Source: Noviherbaspirillum sp.
GTDB taxonomy: Bacteria > Pseudomonadota > Gammaproteobacteria > Burkholderiales > Burkholderiaceae
Direction of reading: 5' to 3'
Assembly: GCA_028292785.1 (NCBI GenBank)
Contig: JAQGLQ010000369.1
Coordinates: 1 to 7,531 of the forward strand
Length of the DNA: 7,531 bases
Both the position numbers and the translations under genes were made by a program. Within the stretch, counting starts at the first letter, position 1. Each line of letters starts with the position of its first letter. The notes under the pieces are model-generated. The model saw nothing but the letters and a program-made list of their open reading frames with translations. It did not search any database and was not told the DNA's origin. This document shows, in pieces, positions 1 to 6,998 of the stretch.

Positions 1-19
1 CAAACGGAGTTTTATCTCC

Positions 20-457
20 ATGGCAAAACATATTCTTCTGCTTCATGGGCCCAATCTTAATCTTCTAGGCACGCGCGAACCTGAGGTCTATGGCCGAACA
101 ACCTTGGCAGATATCGAACAAGCGGCAATCCAGCAAGCGTCCGCGGCAAAGGTCAAATTAAGCAGTTTTCAAAGTAACCATGAAGGGGCTCTGATCGACC
201 GGATTCATCTCGCCAGAAATGAGTCCGTCGATGCAATCATTATCAACCCGGGCGGACTCACGCATACCAGCATTGCTTTGCGGGATGCACTGGCCGGCGT
301 CGCCATTCCGTTCATTGAAGTGCATATTTCGAACGTTTATCAGCGTGAAGCGTTCAGGCATCATTCCTATTTATCCGGTATCGCCCGGGGCGTCATATGC
401 GGGCTTGGGGTCGATGGATACCGGGTTGCTATTGACCATGCCCTGAAAAACCTCTAA
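20..457 (+). CDS. aroQ: Type II 3-dehydroquinate dehydratase
   Basis: This enzyme dehydrates 3-dehydroquinate to 3-dehydroshikimate, the third step of the shikimate pathway, in the cytoplasm; the type II family forms dodecamers. The 145-residue length is typical. The N-terminal [16 protein letters not shown] block (residues 10-25) carries the expected catalytic Arg19 and Tyr24. FQSNHEG (50-56) and NPGGLTHTS (76-84) are the substrate-binding loops, and EVHISN (100-105) carries the catalytic His102, with Arg113 following. The ATG at 20 is preceded by GGAG at 6-9, ten bases upstream. Position 9 is His where many homologues have Asn, which I regard as ordinary variation. Only 19 bases upstream are in the window, so its promoter cannot be judged. 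It lies 83 bases before accB in the same orientation, the order also known from enterobacteria. Confidence 0.97.
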   Translation: MAKHILLLHGPNLNLLGTREPEVYGRTTLADIEQAAIQQASAAKVKLSSFQSNHEGALIDRIHLARNESVDAIIINPGGLTHTSIALRDALAGVAIPFIEVHISNVYQREAFRHHSYLSGIARGVICGLGVDGYRVAIDHALKNL

Positions 458-483
458 ATCTCTTTAAATAGCCACAAGCCACT

Positions 484-489
484 TATAAT
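484..489 (+). promoter_or_regulatory. Candidate -10 box of an accB promoter
   Basis: A perfect TATAAT hexamer lies in the AT-rich 83-base gap between aroQ and accB, 51 bases before the accB start. The -35 region is poor: TTTAAA at 463-468 matches four of six bases but gives a 15-base spacer. A short inverted repeat, ATAAT (485-489) and ATTAT (497-501), overlaps the box and could be chance in AT-rich DNA. A separate accB promoter makes sense because acetyl-CoA carboxylase genes are usually regulated independently, but the weak -35 leaves this uncertain. Confidence 0.4.
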
Positions 490-540
490 TGCGGCGATTA
501 TCAGTCACCACAAAGTAAAAAAATACATCGAGGAATTCTA

Positions 541-987
541 ATGGATCTACGAAAATTAAAAACGTTGATTGATCTGGTCGCCGAGTCGGACATTGCCGAA
601 CTGGAAGTAACAGAAGGCGAGAGCAAGGTGCGGATCGTCAAGTCGTCCGGTGTTCCGCAAAGCCAGCTCGTCATGATGCAACCGCAGGCTCAGCATGCGC
701 CGGTTGCCGCGGCTCCGGCGGCCCCGGTTGCCGCAATTGCTGCGGAACCCGCGGGACACATCGTCAAGTCCCCCATGGTCGGCACCTTCTACCGCTCCTC
801 CGCACCGGGCTCCCCACCATTTGTGGAAATCGGCTCCAGCGTCAAGGACGGCGACACCTTATGCATCATCGAAGCCATGAAGCTTCTCAACGAAATCGAT
901 GCCGACGCCACCGGCATCATCAAGCAAATCCTGGTTGAAAATGGACAGCCGGTCGAGTTCGGCCAGCCGCTATTCGTGATCGGTTGA
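541..987 (+). CDS. accB: Biotin carboxyl carrier protein of acetyl-CoA carboxylase
   Basis: AccB carries the biotin that is carboxylated by AccC and then donates the carboxyl group to acetyl-CoA through AccA/AccD, making malonyl-CoA for fatty acid synthesis. The 148-residue protein has an N-terminal segment beginning [13 protein letters not shown], an Ala/Pro-rich flexible linker at about residues 46-71, and a C-terminal biotinyl domain from about 74 to 148. The biotin attachment motif is EAMK at 111-114, so Lys114 should be the modified residue. The segment around [11 protein letters not shown] (about 88-98) is the extra 'thumb' loop typical of bacterial AccB. The start is well supported: GAGGA at 530-534 lies six bases before the ATG. 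In other bacteria AccB represses its own operon through its N-terminus; nothing here shows whether that applies. Confidence 0.97.
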   Translation: MDLRKLKTLIDLVAESDIAELEVTEGESKVRIVKSSGVPQSQLVMMQPQAQHAPVAAAPAAPVAAIAAEPAGHIVKSPMVGTFYRSSAPGSPPFVEIGSSVKDGDTLCIIEAMKLLNEIDADATGIIKQILVENGQPVEFGQPLFVIG

Positions 988-1047
988 GTGGTCCGTGCGC
1001 GCGGGATCGAGTAGTCGAAACCGGATCGCCGCGCTTCATCATCAACG

Positions 1048-1075
1048 TTGACCCTATTGCTTCATCGCTTACAAC
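1048..1075 (+). promoter_or_regulatory. Possible promoter for accC giving an almost leaderless mRNA
   Basis: TTGACC at 1048-1053 matches the sigma70 -35 consensus in five of six positions, and TACAAC at 1070-1075 matches the -10 in four of six, with a 16-base spacer. The expected transcript start, about seven bases past the -10, falls near 1082, only about three bases before the accC ATG at 1085. The gap 988-1084 contains no clear Shine-Dalgarno for accC, which fits either a near-leaderless message or SD-independent initiation. Promoter-like pairs of this quality also occur by chance. Confidence 0.3.
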
Positions 1076-1084
1076 TGATCATCT

Positions 1085-2455
1085 ATGTTCGAAAAAATTC
1101 TCATCGCCAATCGCGGCGAAATTGCCTTGCGCATCCAGCGCGCATGCCGCGAAATGGGTATTAAAACCGTTGTCGTCCATTCGGAAGCCGATCGTGAAGC
1201 AAAATACGTGAAGCTGGCCGATGAATCGGTTTGCATCGGCCCCGCGCCTTCCGCGCAAAGCTATCTGAATATGCCAGCCATCATCAGCGCGGCGGAAGTG
1301 ACCGATGCCGAAGCGATTCATCCCGGTTACGGCTTCCTGTCCGAAAACGCCGATTTCGCAGAACGCGTGGAAAAATCCGGCTTCGTCTTCATTGGTCCTC
1401 GCCCCGAATCGATCCGCATGATGGGCGACAAAGTGTCGGCCAAGCACGCGATGATCAAGGCCGGCGTGCCTTGCGTGCCTGGTTCGGAGGGAGCGCTGCC
1501 GGACGACCCGAAAGAAATCATCCGTATTGCGCGCAAGGTTGGCTACCCGGTCATCATCAAGGCTGCCGGCGGCGGCGGTGGGCGCGGCATGCGTGTCGTG
1601 CACACCGAAGCGGCATTGCTGAATGCCGTAACGATGACCAGGACCGAGGCAGGAGCCGCATTCGGCAATCCGGAAGTCTATATGGAGAAATATCTGGAAA
1701 ATCCGCGCCATGTGGAGATCCAGATTCTTGCCGACGAATTCAAGAATGCCGTATGGCTCGGCGAACGCGACTGTTCGATGCAGCGCCGCCATCAAAAGGT
1801 GATCGAAGAAGCTCCGGCGCCCGGAATTGCGCGCAAACTCATCGAGCGGATCGGCGATCGATGCGCGGAAGCCTGCCGCAAGATCGGCTATCGCGGTGCA
1901 GGCACCTTCGAGTTCCTGTACGAGAACGGAGAGTTCTATTTCATCGAAATGAACACGCGCATCCAGGTCGAGCATCCGGTCACGGAAATGATCACCGGCG
2001 TCGACCTCGTCCAGGAGCAGATCCGCGTGGCCGCAGGGGAAAAGCTTCGTTTCCGTCAGCGCGACATTGAGCTGACCGGTCACGCCATCGAATGCCGCAT
2101 CAATGCCGAGGATCCGTTCAAGTTCACACCATCGCCAGGCAGGATCGTCTCGTGGCATCCACCGGGCGGTCCTGGCATACGGGTCGATTCGCATGCCTAT
2201 GCCGGTTATTTCGTGCCGCCTACTTACGATTCGATGGTGGGCAAGGTGATTGCCTATGGCGCCAACAGGGACCAGGCAATTCGGCGCATGCAGATCGCCT
2301 TGTCGGAGATGGTCGTGGAAGGCATCCTCACCAATATCCCGCTGCATCGCGAACTGATGGTCGACGCACGCTTCATTGAAGGGGGCACCAACATTCATTA
2401 TCTTGAACAGAAGCTCGCTGCGAAACCTGACTTGCCCAAGCAGGCAGCCAAATAG
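1085..2455 (+). CDS. accC: Biotin carboxylase subunit of acetyl-CoA carboxylase
   Basis: AccC uses ATP and bicarbonate to carboxylate the biotin on AccB. At 456 residues it is close to the 449 of the E. coli enzyme, and key residues align without a gap through at least residue 338. The N-terminal domain starts [17 protein letters not shown]. The ATP-grasp domain has Lys159 followed by the glycine-rich loop [10 protein letters not shown] (160-169). [12 protein letters not shown] ends at Lys238, [11 protein letters not shown] (288-298) holds Glu288, Asn290, Arg292 and Glu296, and RINAEDP begins at Arg338. [12 protein letters not shown] near the C-terminus is the usual ending. The ATG at 1085 matches the family N-terminus but has no recognisable ribosome binding site. 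It lies 97 bases after accB and 16 bases before prmA. No residue needed for catalysis is missing. Confidence 0.98.
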   Translation: MFEKILIANRGEIALRIQRACREMGIKTVVVHSEADREAKYVKLADESVCIGPAPSAQSYLNMPAIISAAEVTDAEAIHPGYGFLSENADFAERVEKSGFVFIGPRPESIRMMGDKVSAKHAMIKAGVPCVPGSEGALPDDPKEIIRIARKVGYPVIIKAAGGGGGRGMRVVHTEAALLNAVTMTRTEAGAAFGNPEVYMEKYLENPRHVEIQILADEFKNAVWLGERDCSMQRRHQKVIEEAPAPGIARKLIERIGDRCAEACRKIGYRGAGTFEFLYENGEFYFIEMNTRIQVEHPVTEMITGVDLVQEQIRVAAGEKLRFRQRDIELTGHAIECRINAEDPFKFTPSPGRIVSWHPPGGPGIRVDSHAYAGYFVPPTYDSMVGKVIAYGANRDQAIRRMQIALSEMVVEGILTNIPLHRELMVDARFIEGGTNIHYLEQKLAAKPDLPKQAAK

Positions 2456-2471
2456 TCGGAGCGCATCATTC

Positions 2472-3380
2472 ATGAGTTGGACCGAAATCGTCATTGAAGT
2501 TGCCCGTGAGCATGCGGAAACACTGTCGGATGCGTTGATGGATGCAGGCGCATTGTCGGTATCGGTGGAAGATGCCGATGAAGGCACCGAAGCCGAGCAA
2601 CCGCTGTTCGGCGAACCTGGCATGGAGCCTGCGGAAGCGGCGTGGGAGCACAGCCGGGTGGTAGCACTCGCATCGGCGGAAGCAGACCATGCAGGAATCG
2701 TGGGTGCCGCAGCTGCGGCGATCGGCCTTCCCGCAGTTCCGCCTCACGCGCTGCGCGCGGTGGCAGATCAGGACTGGGTACGGCTGACGCAATCGCAGTT
2801 CGATCCGATTCATATCGGAAAGAATATCTGGGTGGTGCCTAGCTGGCACGACGCGCCGGACGCTGGCGGTCTCGTGCTGGAACTGGACCCGGGCCTGGCT
2901 TTCGGCACCGGCAGCCATCCGACCACCCGCTTATGCATGGAATGGCTGGAAGATCACCCCCCGCGGGGCGTCTCAGTCCTCGACTATGGCTGCGGTTCCG
3001 GCATTCTTGCCATGGTCGCCAGCAAGCTGGGCGCGGCGCGCGTGATCGGTGTCGATATCGATCCGCAAGCGATCGAGTCGGCACGCTATAACAGCGAACA
3101 AAATCGCTGCGAGATTGAATATTATCTGCCGGAAGCATTCAGCGATGCTTCGCATCCGCAAACATTCGCTATCGTGGTCGCAAACATCCTGTCGAACCCG
3201 CTGAAGTTGATGGCCCCGATGCTTTCGTCGCGGGTCGCTCCGGGCGGCTGCCTGGTGCTCTCCGGTGTCCTTGCGCGTCAAGCCGAGGAAGTCGCGGCCG
3301 CCTATGCGCCATTCATCAAGCTCGCGGTCTGGGCCGAAATCGACGGCTGGGTCGTGTTGTCCGGCCAATTACCAACCTGA
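2472..3380 (+). CDS. prmA: Ribosomal protein L11 methyltransferase
   Basis: PrmA transfers methyl groups from S-adenosylmethionine to ribosomal protein L11 in the cytoplasm. The product has 302 residues against 293 in E. coli. The N-terminal substrate-recognition domain starts [16 protein letters not shown]. The linker to the catalytic domain contains the hallmark FGTGSHPTT (144-152). The class I methyltransferase fold shows motif I as VLDYGCGSG (169-177), an acidic second motif VDIDP, and ANIL (237-240) at the motif IV position. An in-frame ATG at 2376 lies inside accC and would add 32 residues unlike the family, so I chose 2472, which has GGAG at 2458-2461 ten bases upstream. The 16-base gap after accC and the known accC-prmA linkage support one transcript. 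Confidence 0.96.
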   Translation: MSWTEIVIEVAREHAETLSDALMDAGALSVSVEDADEGTEAEQPLFGEPGMEPAEAAWEHSRVVALASAEADHAGIVGAAAAAIGLPAVPPHALRAVADQDWVRLTQSQFDPIHIGKNIWVVPSWHDAPDAGGLVLELDPGLAFGTGSHPTTRLCMEWLEDHPPRGVSVLDYGCGSGILAMVASKLGAARVIGVDIDPQAIESARYNSEQNRCEIEYYLPEAFSDASHPQTFAIVVANILSNPLKLMAPMLSSRVAPGGCLVLSGVLARQAEEVAAAYAPFIKLAVWAEIDGWVVLSGQLPT

Positions 3381-3388
3381 CATCCGCA

Positions 3389-4522
3389 ATGGCACTAGCG
3401 ACCCGATGCCCGCATTGCCACACGACTTTCCGGGTCGCGAACGATCAATTGAAATTGCGTGCCGGACTCGTACGGTGCGGCGCATGCAAAGAAGTTTTCA
3501 ACGGCATTGAACACTTGCTGCCGCCTGAAGCGCCGGAGCAGTCTCCCGCGGCAGCGCAATCCATCGGCACCTTCCCCGTCCCGGATACCCCCTTGGAGCA
3601 GCCGGCCCGGGACCTCGTCGAGCCCGATGGGAAGACGCGCGACCTTGCATCATTTCTTTCCCCTCGGCCGTCACTGCAGCCCGATCTTCCCGGTCCAACC
3701 GAAACGAATCCGGAAGGCGCGCGAGCGTCCTCTCCTTCCGAGAATGCGGGCTTGGCGGGAACCGCCCCGGAGCACGATCCGATGCTGCGCATGACTCTGA
3801 TGGACTTCAGGTATGCGGAAGACGATCCGGCTAGAAACAGCCAGCGCGCCGAGACGCCGAAAGCAGCGGACGGTCCCGATGCGCTGGATCAGGCAATGGA
3901 CGCGTTGCAGCGAAAACCCTGGCGCGACGCCAGGAAGGCAGCGCACGGCGAGGCAGACCAGTCCGACGAAGCTTTTGATGAGGGCCTCGCAGACTCCGAC
4001 GAACCGAGCTTCGTGAGACAAGGCCGCCGACGCGAACGCATGGGCCGCACGCTGCGCACGGCCATGATTGCAGGATCAGCGGTTCTGCTGGCTGGCCTGT
4101 TACTGCAAAGTGCCTATCTTTTTCGCGATACGATCGTCGCCCGGCTTCCGCAACTGAAGCCTGCGCTTGCAGGAATGTGCGCGATCGCTGGCTGCGAGCT
4201 CCGACTGCCTGCGCAGATCGATGCCGTATCGCTCGATTCGAGTGAGCTGCAAACCGTCGCATCGGACAAGAACGTCTTTGCGCTGAGTTTCCTGCTTCGC
4301 AATCGCAGCGACACGGCGCAGTCGTGGCCGAATATCGAACTCACATTGAATGACTCGAATGAAAAGCCGATTGCCCGGCGCGTGTTCGTCCCGCGTGATT
4401 ATCTAGGCTCGCAACCGGAATCAGCCGGTTTGCCCGGCAAAACCGAACAGTCGTTCAAGATGCATTTCGAGCTTGCGGAGATCAAGGCGGCGGGATATCG
4501 CGTCTATCTGTTTTATCCATGA
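3389..4522 (+). CDS. Zinc-ribbon and DUF3426 domain membrane protein
   Basis: The function of this family is not established. The 377-residue protein begins with an MJ0042-type zinc ribbon: Cys7-x2-Cys10 and Cys30-x2-Cys33, with TFRV and RCGACKEVFNG between and after. Residues about 45-215 form a Pro/Ala-rich, acidic linker that looks disordered. A basic stretch (RRRERMGR) precedes one transmembrane segment at about 226-245, predicting a cytoplasmic zinc ribbon and a periplasmic C-terminus. That C-terminal part is DUF3426, with the conserved pair Cys264 and Cys269 (MCAIAGCELRLP) and a closing beta-rich region ending YRVYLFYP. The start is eight bases after the prmA stop, without a clear Shine-Dalgarno, so translation may depend on coupling. 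This position after prmA is, as I recall, common in Burkholderiales. A sensing or regulatory role is a guess from architecture only. Confidence 0.93.
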   Translation: MALATRCPHCHTTFRVANDQLKLRAGLVRCGACKEVFNGIEHLLPPEAPEQSPAAAQSIGTFPVPDTPLEQPARDLVEPDGKTRDLASFLSPRPSLQPDLPGPTETNPEGARASSPSENAGLAGTAPEHDPMLRMTLMDFRYAEDDPARNSQRAETPKAADGPDALDQAMDALQRKPWRDARKAAHGEADQSDEAFDEGLADSDEPSFVRQGRRRERMGRTLRTAMIAGSAVLLAGLLLQSAYLFRDTIVARLPQLKPALAGMCAIAGCELRLPAQIDAVSLDSSELQTVASDKNVFALSFLLRNRSDTAQSWPNIELTLNDSNEKPIARRVFVPRDYLGSQPESAGLPGKTEQSFKMHFELAEIKAAGYRVYLFYP

Positions 4523-4529
4523 TCGCCCT

Positions 4530-4558
4530 TCGACATCGCCTTTTACGCCTTTTATAGT
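4530..4558 (+). promoter_or_regulatory. Candidate sigma70 promoter for the PfkB kinase gene
   Basis: TCGACA at 4530-4535 and TATAGT at 4553-4558 each match the consensus in five of six positions, with the optimal 17-base spacer. The pair begins eight bases after the DUF3426 stop. The transcript would start near 4565, giving an 84-base leader that contains the hairpin at 4578-4604. This is the best promoter match I found in the window. Confidence 0.6.
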
Positions 4559-4577
4559 TGAAGAAATAACCGGGCGG

Positions 4578-4604
4578 CGCGTCGGCGGTCAGCCTGCCGA
4601 CGCG
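4578..4604 (+). other. GC-rich hairpin between DUF3426 and the PfkB kinase gene
   Basis: CGCGTCGGC (4578-4586) and GCCGACGCG (4596-4604) form a perfect 9-bp stem with a nine-base loop. No T-run follows on either strand, so it is not a classical intrinsic terminator. It could terminate the upstream operon weakly, or fold as a structured 5' leader of the kinase mRNA if the promoter at 4530-4558 is real. Confidence 0.55.
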
Positions 4605-4648
4605 TCGCGACATCAGGATTTTCCACTTTATTCATTTGGTGCTCGTTC

Positions 4649-5581
4649 ATGACATCTCTAATCTGCGGCTCGCTTGCTTACGATTCCATCATGTCCTTCG
4701 GAGGGCGTTTTTCCGAAGCGCTGCTCGCGGATCAACTCCACAAGATCAATGTCGCGTTTCTGGTGCCCGAGATGCGACGCGAGTTTGGCGGCTGCGCCGG
4801 CAATATCGCCTATAACCTGAAGCTGTTGGAGGGCGACCCTTTGATCATGGCGACGGTCGGTCAGGACGGTACGCCCTATCTCGATCGTCTCGACCAGCTG
4901 GCGATCTCGCGCCACTGCATACGGACCATCGAATCCGCGTATACGGCGCAGGCATTCATTACCACGGACACCGACAGCAACCAGATCACTGCCTTCCATC
5001 CGGGTGCGATGTCGATGTCCCACCAGAACAGCGTCGCCGATGCAGGTCCCGTGAAAATAGCGATCATTGCTCCTGATGGGCGCGAAGGCATGATCCAGCA
5101 TGCGCAGGAATGCGTCGCGTCCGGCGTACCATTCATCTTCGATCCAGGCCAGGGCCTGCCGATGTTCAACGGGCCGGAGCTGGAGCACTTCATTGAACTT
5201 GCCACATACGTCGCGGTCAATGATTACGAAGCCGAATTATTGACGGAACGTACCGGCTTGACGCTGAAGGAGATCGCGCAACGCGTCTCCGCTCTGATCG
5301 TCACCCGTGGGGAATTGGGCGCCGAAATTCTGACAGGCGGCAAGCATATGGAGATCCCTTGCGTAGCCGCGGAACGGATAGTAGATCCAACCGGTTGCGG
5401 CGACGCGTTCCGTGCGGGAGTATTGTTCGGACTGACTAATGGGATGGATTGGGAAACCGCCGGCCGTCTGTCAAGCCTGCTTGGTGCGATCAAGATCGCG
5501 CATCAGGGGGCACAGAACCACGCGCCGACGCGCGCGGAAATCGAAGAACGATTCCTGCAGGCATTCGGCTACCGGCTATGA
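4649..5581 (+). CDS. PfkB-family kinase, adenosine-kinase-like
   Basis: This is a 310-residue member of the PfkB/ribokinase superfamily, which phosphorylates a sugar or nucleoside hydroxyl with ATP. The N-terminus ICGSLAYDSIMSF places Asp12 at the substrate-binding position. FGGCAGNIAYNL (46-57) is the first PfkB signature region, and DPTGCGDAFRAG (246-257) is the second, with Asp252 as the predicted catalytic base and the anion hole just before it. RFSEALLADQLHKINVAFLV, PGAMS and NDYEAELL closely resemble, from memory, the mycobacterial adenosine kinase type rather than ribokinase or fructokinase. The substrate remains inferred, so no symbol is given. The ATG at 4649 fits the family start; only a weak GGTG (4638-4641) precedes it. 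A lipoprotein gene follows after 46 bases. Confidence 0.93.
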   Translation: MTSLICGSLAYDSIMSFGGRFSEALLADQLHKINVAFLVPEMRREFGGCAGNIAYNLKLLEGDPLIMATVGQDGTPYLDRLDQLAISRHCIRTIESAYTAQAFITTDTDSNQITAFHPGAMSMSHQNSVADAGPVKIAIIAPDGREGMIQHAQECVASGVPFIFDPGQGLPMFNGPELEHFIELATYVAVNDYEAELLTERTGLTLKEIAQRVSALIVTRGELGAEILTGGKHMEIPCVAAERIVDPTGCGDAFRAGVLFGLTNGMDWETAGRLSSLLGAIKIAHQGAQNHAPTRAEIEERFLQAFGYRL

Positions 5582-5616
5582 ATCCAGCCGTCGCTGCTTG
5601 TCGCACAAACCGTCCT

Positions 5617-5621
5617 GGAGG
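5617..5621 (+). promoter_or_regulatory. Ribosome binding site that decides the lipoprotein start
   Basis: GGAGG at 5617-5621 directly abuts an ATG at 5622 but lies six bases before a second in-frame ATG at 5628. Normal spacing therefore favours 5628 as the start, giving MRAISW as the N-terminus rather than MNMRAISW. Confidence 0.75.
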
Positions 5622-5627
5622 ATGAAC

Positions 5628-6083
5628 ATGCGAGCTATTTCCTGGATTGTCGCAGCGGCGATATCGACCGTATCGGTGGGTTGCGCAATGCAGAAGCCTG
5701 CTCAATCAACTGCATCATCCACTCAAGGCATCACGCTGGTACGGGCAGGACAGATCACGAACATTCGAGATATTGCCATCAGCGGCGGACACTCGGGCGG
5801 CGGGGTCGGCTCCTTTGTAGGCGGCGTACTCGGTGCGATAGCGGGCAGCACCATCGGCGACGGCTATGGTCGGGCCGCGGCTACCATCGGTGGCACCGTC
5901 GCGGGCAGCGTCGCGGGACAACAGGCGGCCAGATCAGCGGCCACGACGAAAGCCGCCGAGATCGACGTCCGCTTTACCGAGGGGGATGTCCGAATCTATC
6001 GAGTGGATGCCGCTGAAAAATTCCGGGTCGGCGACATGGTGACAGTAACGACCAGTAATGGTGTCGTCAGTATTTCGCACTAA
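5628..6083 (+). CDS. SlyB/Pcp-like glycine-zipper outer membrane lipoprotein
   Basis: This is a 151-residue envelope protein of the 17-kDa antigen/SlyB type. A short signal peptide (Arg2, hydrophobic IVAAAISTVSV) ends in a lipobox-like SVG-Cys19; Ser at -3 is not ideal but is tolerated. The mature protein has Ala at +2, which suggests outer-membrane rather than inner-membrane sorting. A glycine-zipper membrane segment of two halves follows at about residues 54-104 (GGGVGSFVGGVLGAIAGSTIG, then IGGTVAGSVAG). A C-terminal beta domain resembles SlyB (EIDVRFTEGDVRIYRV, then FRVGDMVTV). The family is linked to envelope integrity, but its precise role here is unknown. The open frame continues upstream to 5439, overlapping the kinase; that extension has no signal-peptide logic and I rejected it. 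Probably co-transcribed with the kinase. Confidence 0.9.
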   Translation: MRAISWIVAAAISTVSVGCAMQKPAQSTASSTQGITLVRAGQITNIRDIAISGGHSGGGVGSFVGGVLGAIAGSTIGDGYGRAAATIGGTVAGSVAGQQAARSAATTKAAEIDVRFTEGDVRIYRVDAAEKFRVGDMVTVTTSNGVVSISH

Positions 6084-6439
6084 GTCCCTGTTTTCCCTGC
6101 GGCGTCTTCTGCGGTCATGCATCCAGTCGATTTCTTCGCGCAGGATCCGAGCAGAATTCGCCTGACCGTCTCAGGCGCCATGCTTGGCGCTGAAATCTCC
6201 ACTGTTTTAACTCTATGGGTCAATCCGCGCGAGATGGTCAGCCCGCTTTTCGGCACGTCCAACATGATTGAGAGATAGCGGAGCATTGCATCGTTCGCCT
6301 TGCCCTCGACCGGCTGGGCCTGGAGCCGTATCTTGACCACCTCGTCGAGGACGCCGATCACCTCGGTCCTCTTTGCATTGGGCGTCACCTGTACCGTAAT
6401 GGATACCCCACCGGGCATCGGACGGCACCAATCTTTCAT
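6080..6439 (-). CDS. yggU: DUF167 (YggU-like) family protein
   Basis: The product is a small conserved protein of unknown function, 119 residues. The DUF167 core runs from about residue 6 to 98. It shows CRPMPGGVSITVQVTPNAKRTEV at the N-terminus, then the family hallmark KIRLQAQPVEGKANDAMLRYLS (about 36-57), and then a segment ending in RRILLG. The last 20 or so residues (SCAKKSTGCMTAEDAAGKTGT) extend past the usual family end and look low-complexity; they reach into the end of the convergent lipoprotein gene. The ATG at 6439-6437 shares its A with the yggT stop (TGATG), so translation is probably coupled. The pairing with yggT is widespread in proteobacteria, where both often follow proC; proC is not seen here. 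Confidence 0.92.
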   Translation of the reverse strand: MKDWCRPMPGGVSITVQVTPNAKRTEVIGVLDEVVKIRLQAQPVEGKANDAMLRYLSIMLDVPKSGLTISRGLTHRVKTVEISAPSMAPETVRRILLGSCAKKSTGCMTAEDAAGKTGT

Positions 6440-6981
6440 CAGGCAGCCGAAGTGATGAGCGATGTGGCGACGCGAAGCGCTATCTGAAGCAGGAGAAGGG
6501 CGACAAGAGGTGAAAGATCGACGCTGCCAACCAGAGGAATGATGCGTCGCAGCGGGCGCAGAAGCGGTTCATTCAGGGCGCCGATGAACGGTGCAAGCGG
6601 CGCATGCGGGTTCACCCAGCTGAATATGGCTTCAAGAATGATGAGGCCCATGAAGCCGTACAGCACCCATTCGACAAAACGCAAGATGGACAGCAAGACG
6701 AGAAACTGTGGATTGAGACTGGACGCAATCAGAAGCTTGACTGCGATGGACAGCACAATGATCAGGACAGCGCCGATCAAGCTCGCCCAGTCATATCCAC
6801 CTACTCCAGGCAGCATCCGACGCAGCGGTTTGACGAGCCAGTCCGATATGTGAAAAGTAAATTGTGCAAGCGAGGCCGGCGGCCGCACCCGCACTACCTG
6901 CATCCAGAAGCGCAGCAATAGCACGCCACCAAGGACGGCGGCAATGGTATCAATGATCAGCGTGAAAATACTATGCAGCAC
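6439..6981 (-). CDS. yggT: YggT family integral membrane protein
   Basis: This is a 180-residue inner membrane protein with two copies of the YGGT domain. Each copy has a hydrophobic segment, then an amphipathic P-L-R-R motif, then another hydrophobic segment. The motifs are KPLRRMLP (51-58) and RPLRRIIP (142-149). Predicted membrane spans are about 5-27, 67-89, 95-123 and 156-176. The length fits the family. The start codon is GTG at 6981-6979; GGAGAG at 6993-6988 lies six bases upstream, and no ATG gives a better fit. Its function is not firmly known; it has been linked to osmotic tolerance and to cell division or membrane organisation in other bacteria. It heads a two-gene unit with the DUF167 gene and follows the histone gene's terminator. 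Confidence 0.94.
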   Translation of the reverse strand: MLHSIFTLIIDTIAAVLGGVLLLRFWMQVVRVRPPASLAQFTFHISDWLVKPLRRMLPGVGGYDWASLIGAVLIIVLSIAVKLLIASSLNPQFLVLLSILRFVEWVLYGFMGLIILEAIFSWVNPHAPLAPFIGALNEPLLRPLRRIIPLVGSVDLSPLVALLLLQIALRVATSLITSAA

Positions 6982-6987
6982 TATTTA

Positions 6988-6993
6988 CTCTCC
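6988..6993 (-). promoter_or_regulatory. Ribosome binding site supporting the yggT GTG start
   Basis: On the minus strand GGAGAG occupies 6993-6988, with six bases before the GTG at 6981. This spacing is ideal and is the main reason to accept a GTG start. It lies only five bases past the U-run of the preceding terminator. Confidence 0.8.
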
Positions 6994-6998
6994 AAAGT

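Noticed and set aside
6..19. A 4-bp hairpin (GGAG with CTCC) that could hide the aroQ ribosome binding site
   Set aside because: Four base pairs with a six-base loop are too weak to call a regulatory structure, and the sequence upstream is not in the window.
984..1211. A 75-codon frame from TTG spanning the accB-accC gap
   Set aside because: It overlaps accC in another frame, has no ribosome site and no recognisable motif. I see no hidden small gene in the gap.
2376..2471. An upstream in-frame ATG that would extend PrmA by 32 residues into accC
   Set aside because: The extra residues do not resemble PrmA N-termini, and the ATG at 2472 gives the normal MSWTEI start and length.
1079..2623. 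A 514-codon open frame on the minus strand opposite accC and the start of prmA
   Set aside because: It is the mirror of two well-supported genes. Its translation is rich in His, Arg, Ala and Asp with no recognisable domain, as expected from GC-biased codons read backwards.
5439..5627. An upstream extension of the lipoprotein frame inside the kinase gene
   Set aside because: The extension would bury the signal peptide and lipobox. GGAGG at 5617-5621 supports a start at 5628.
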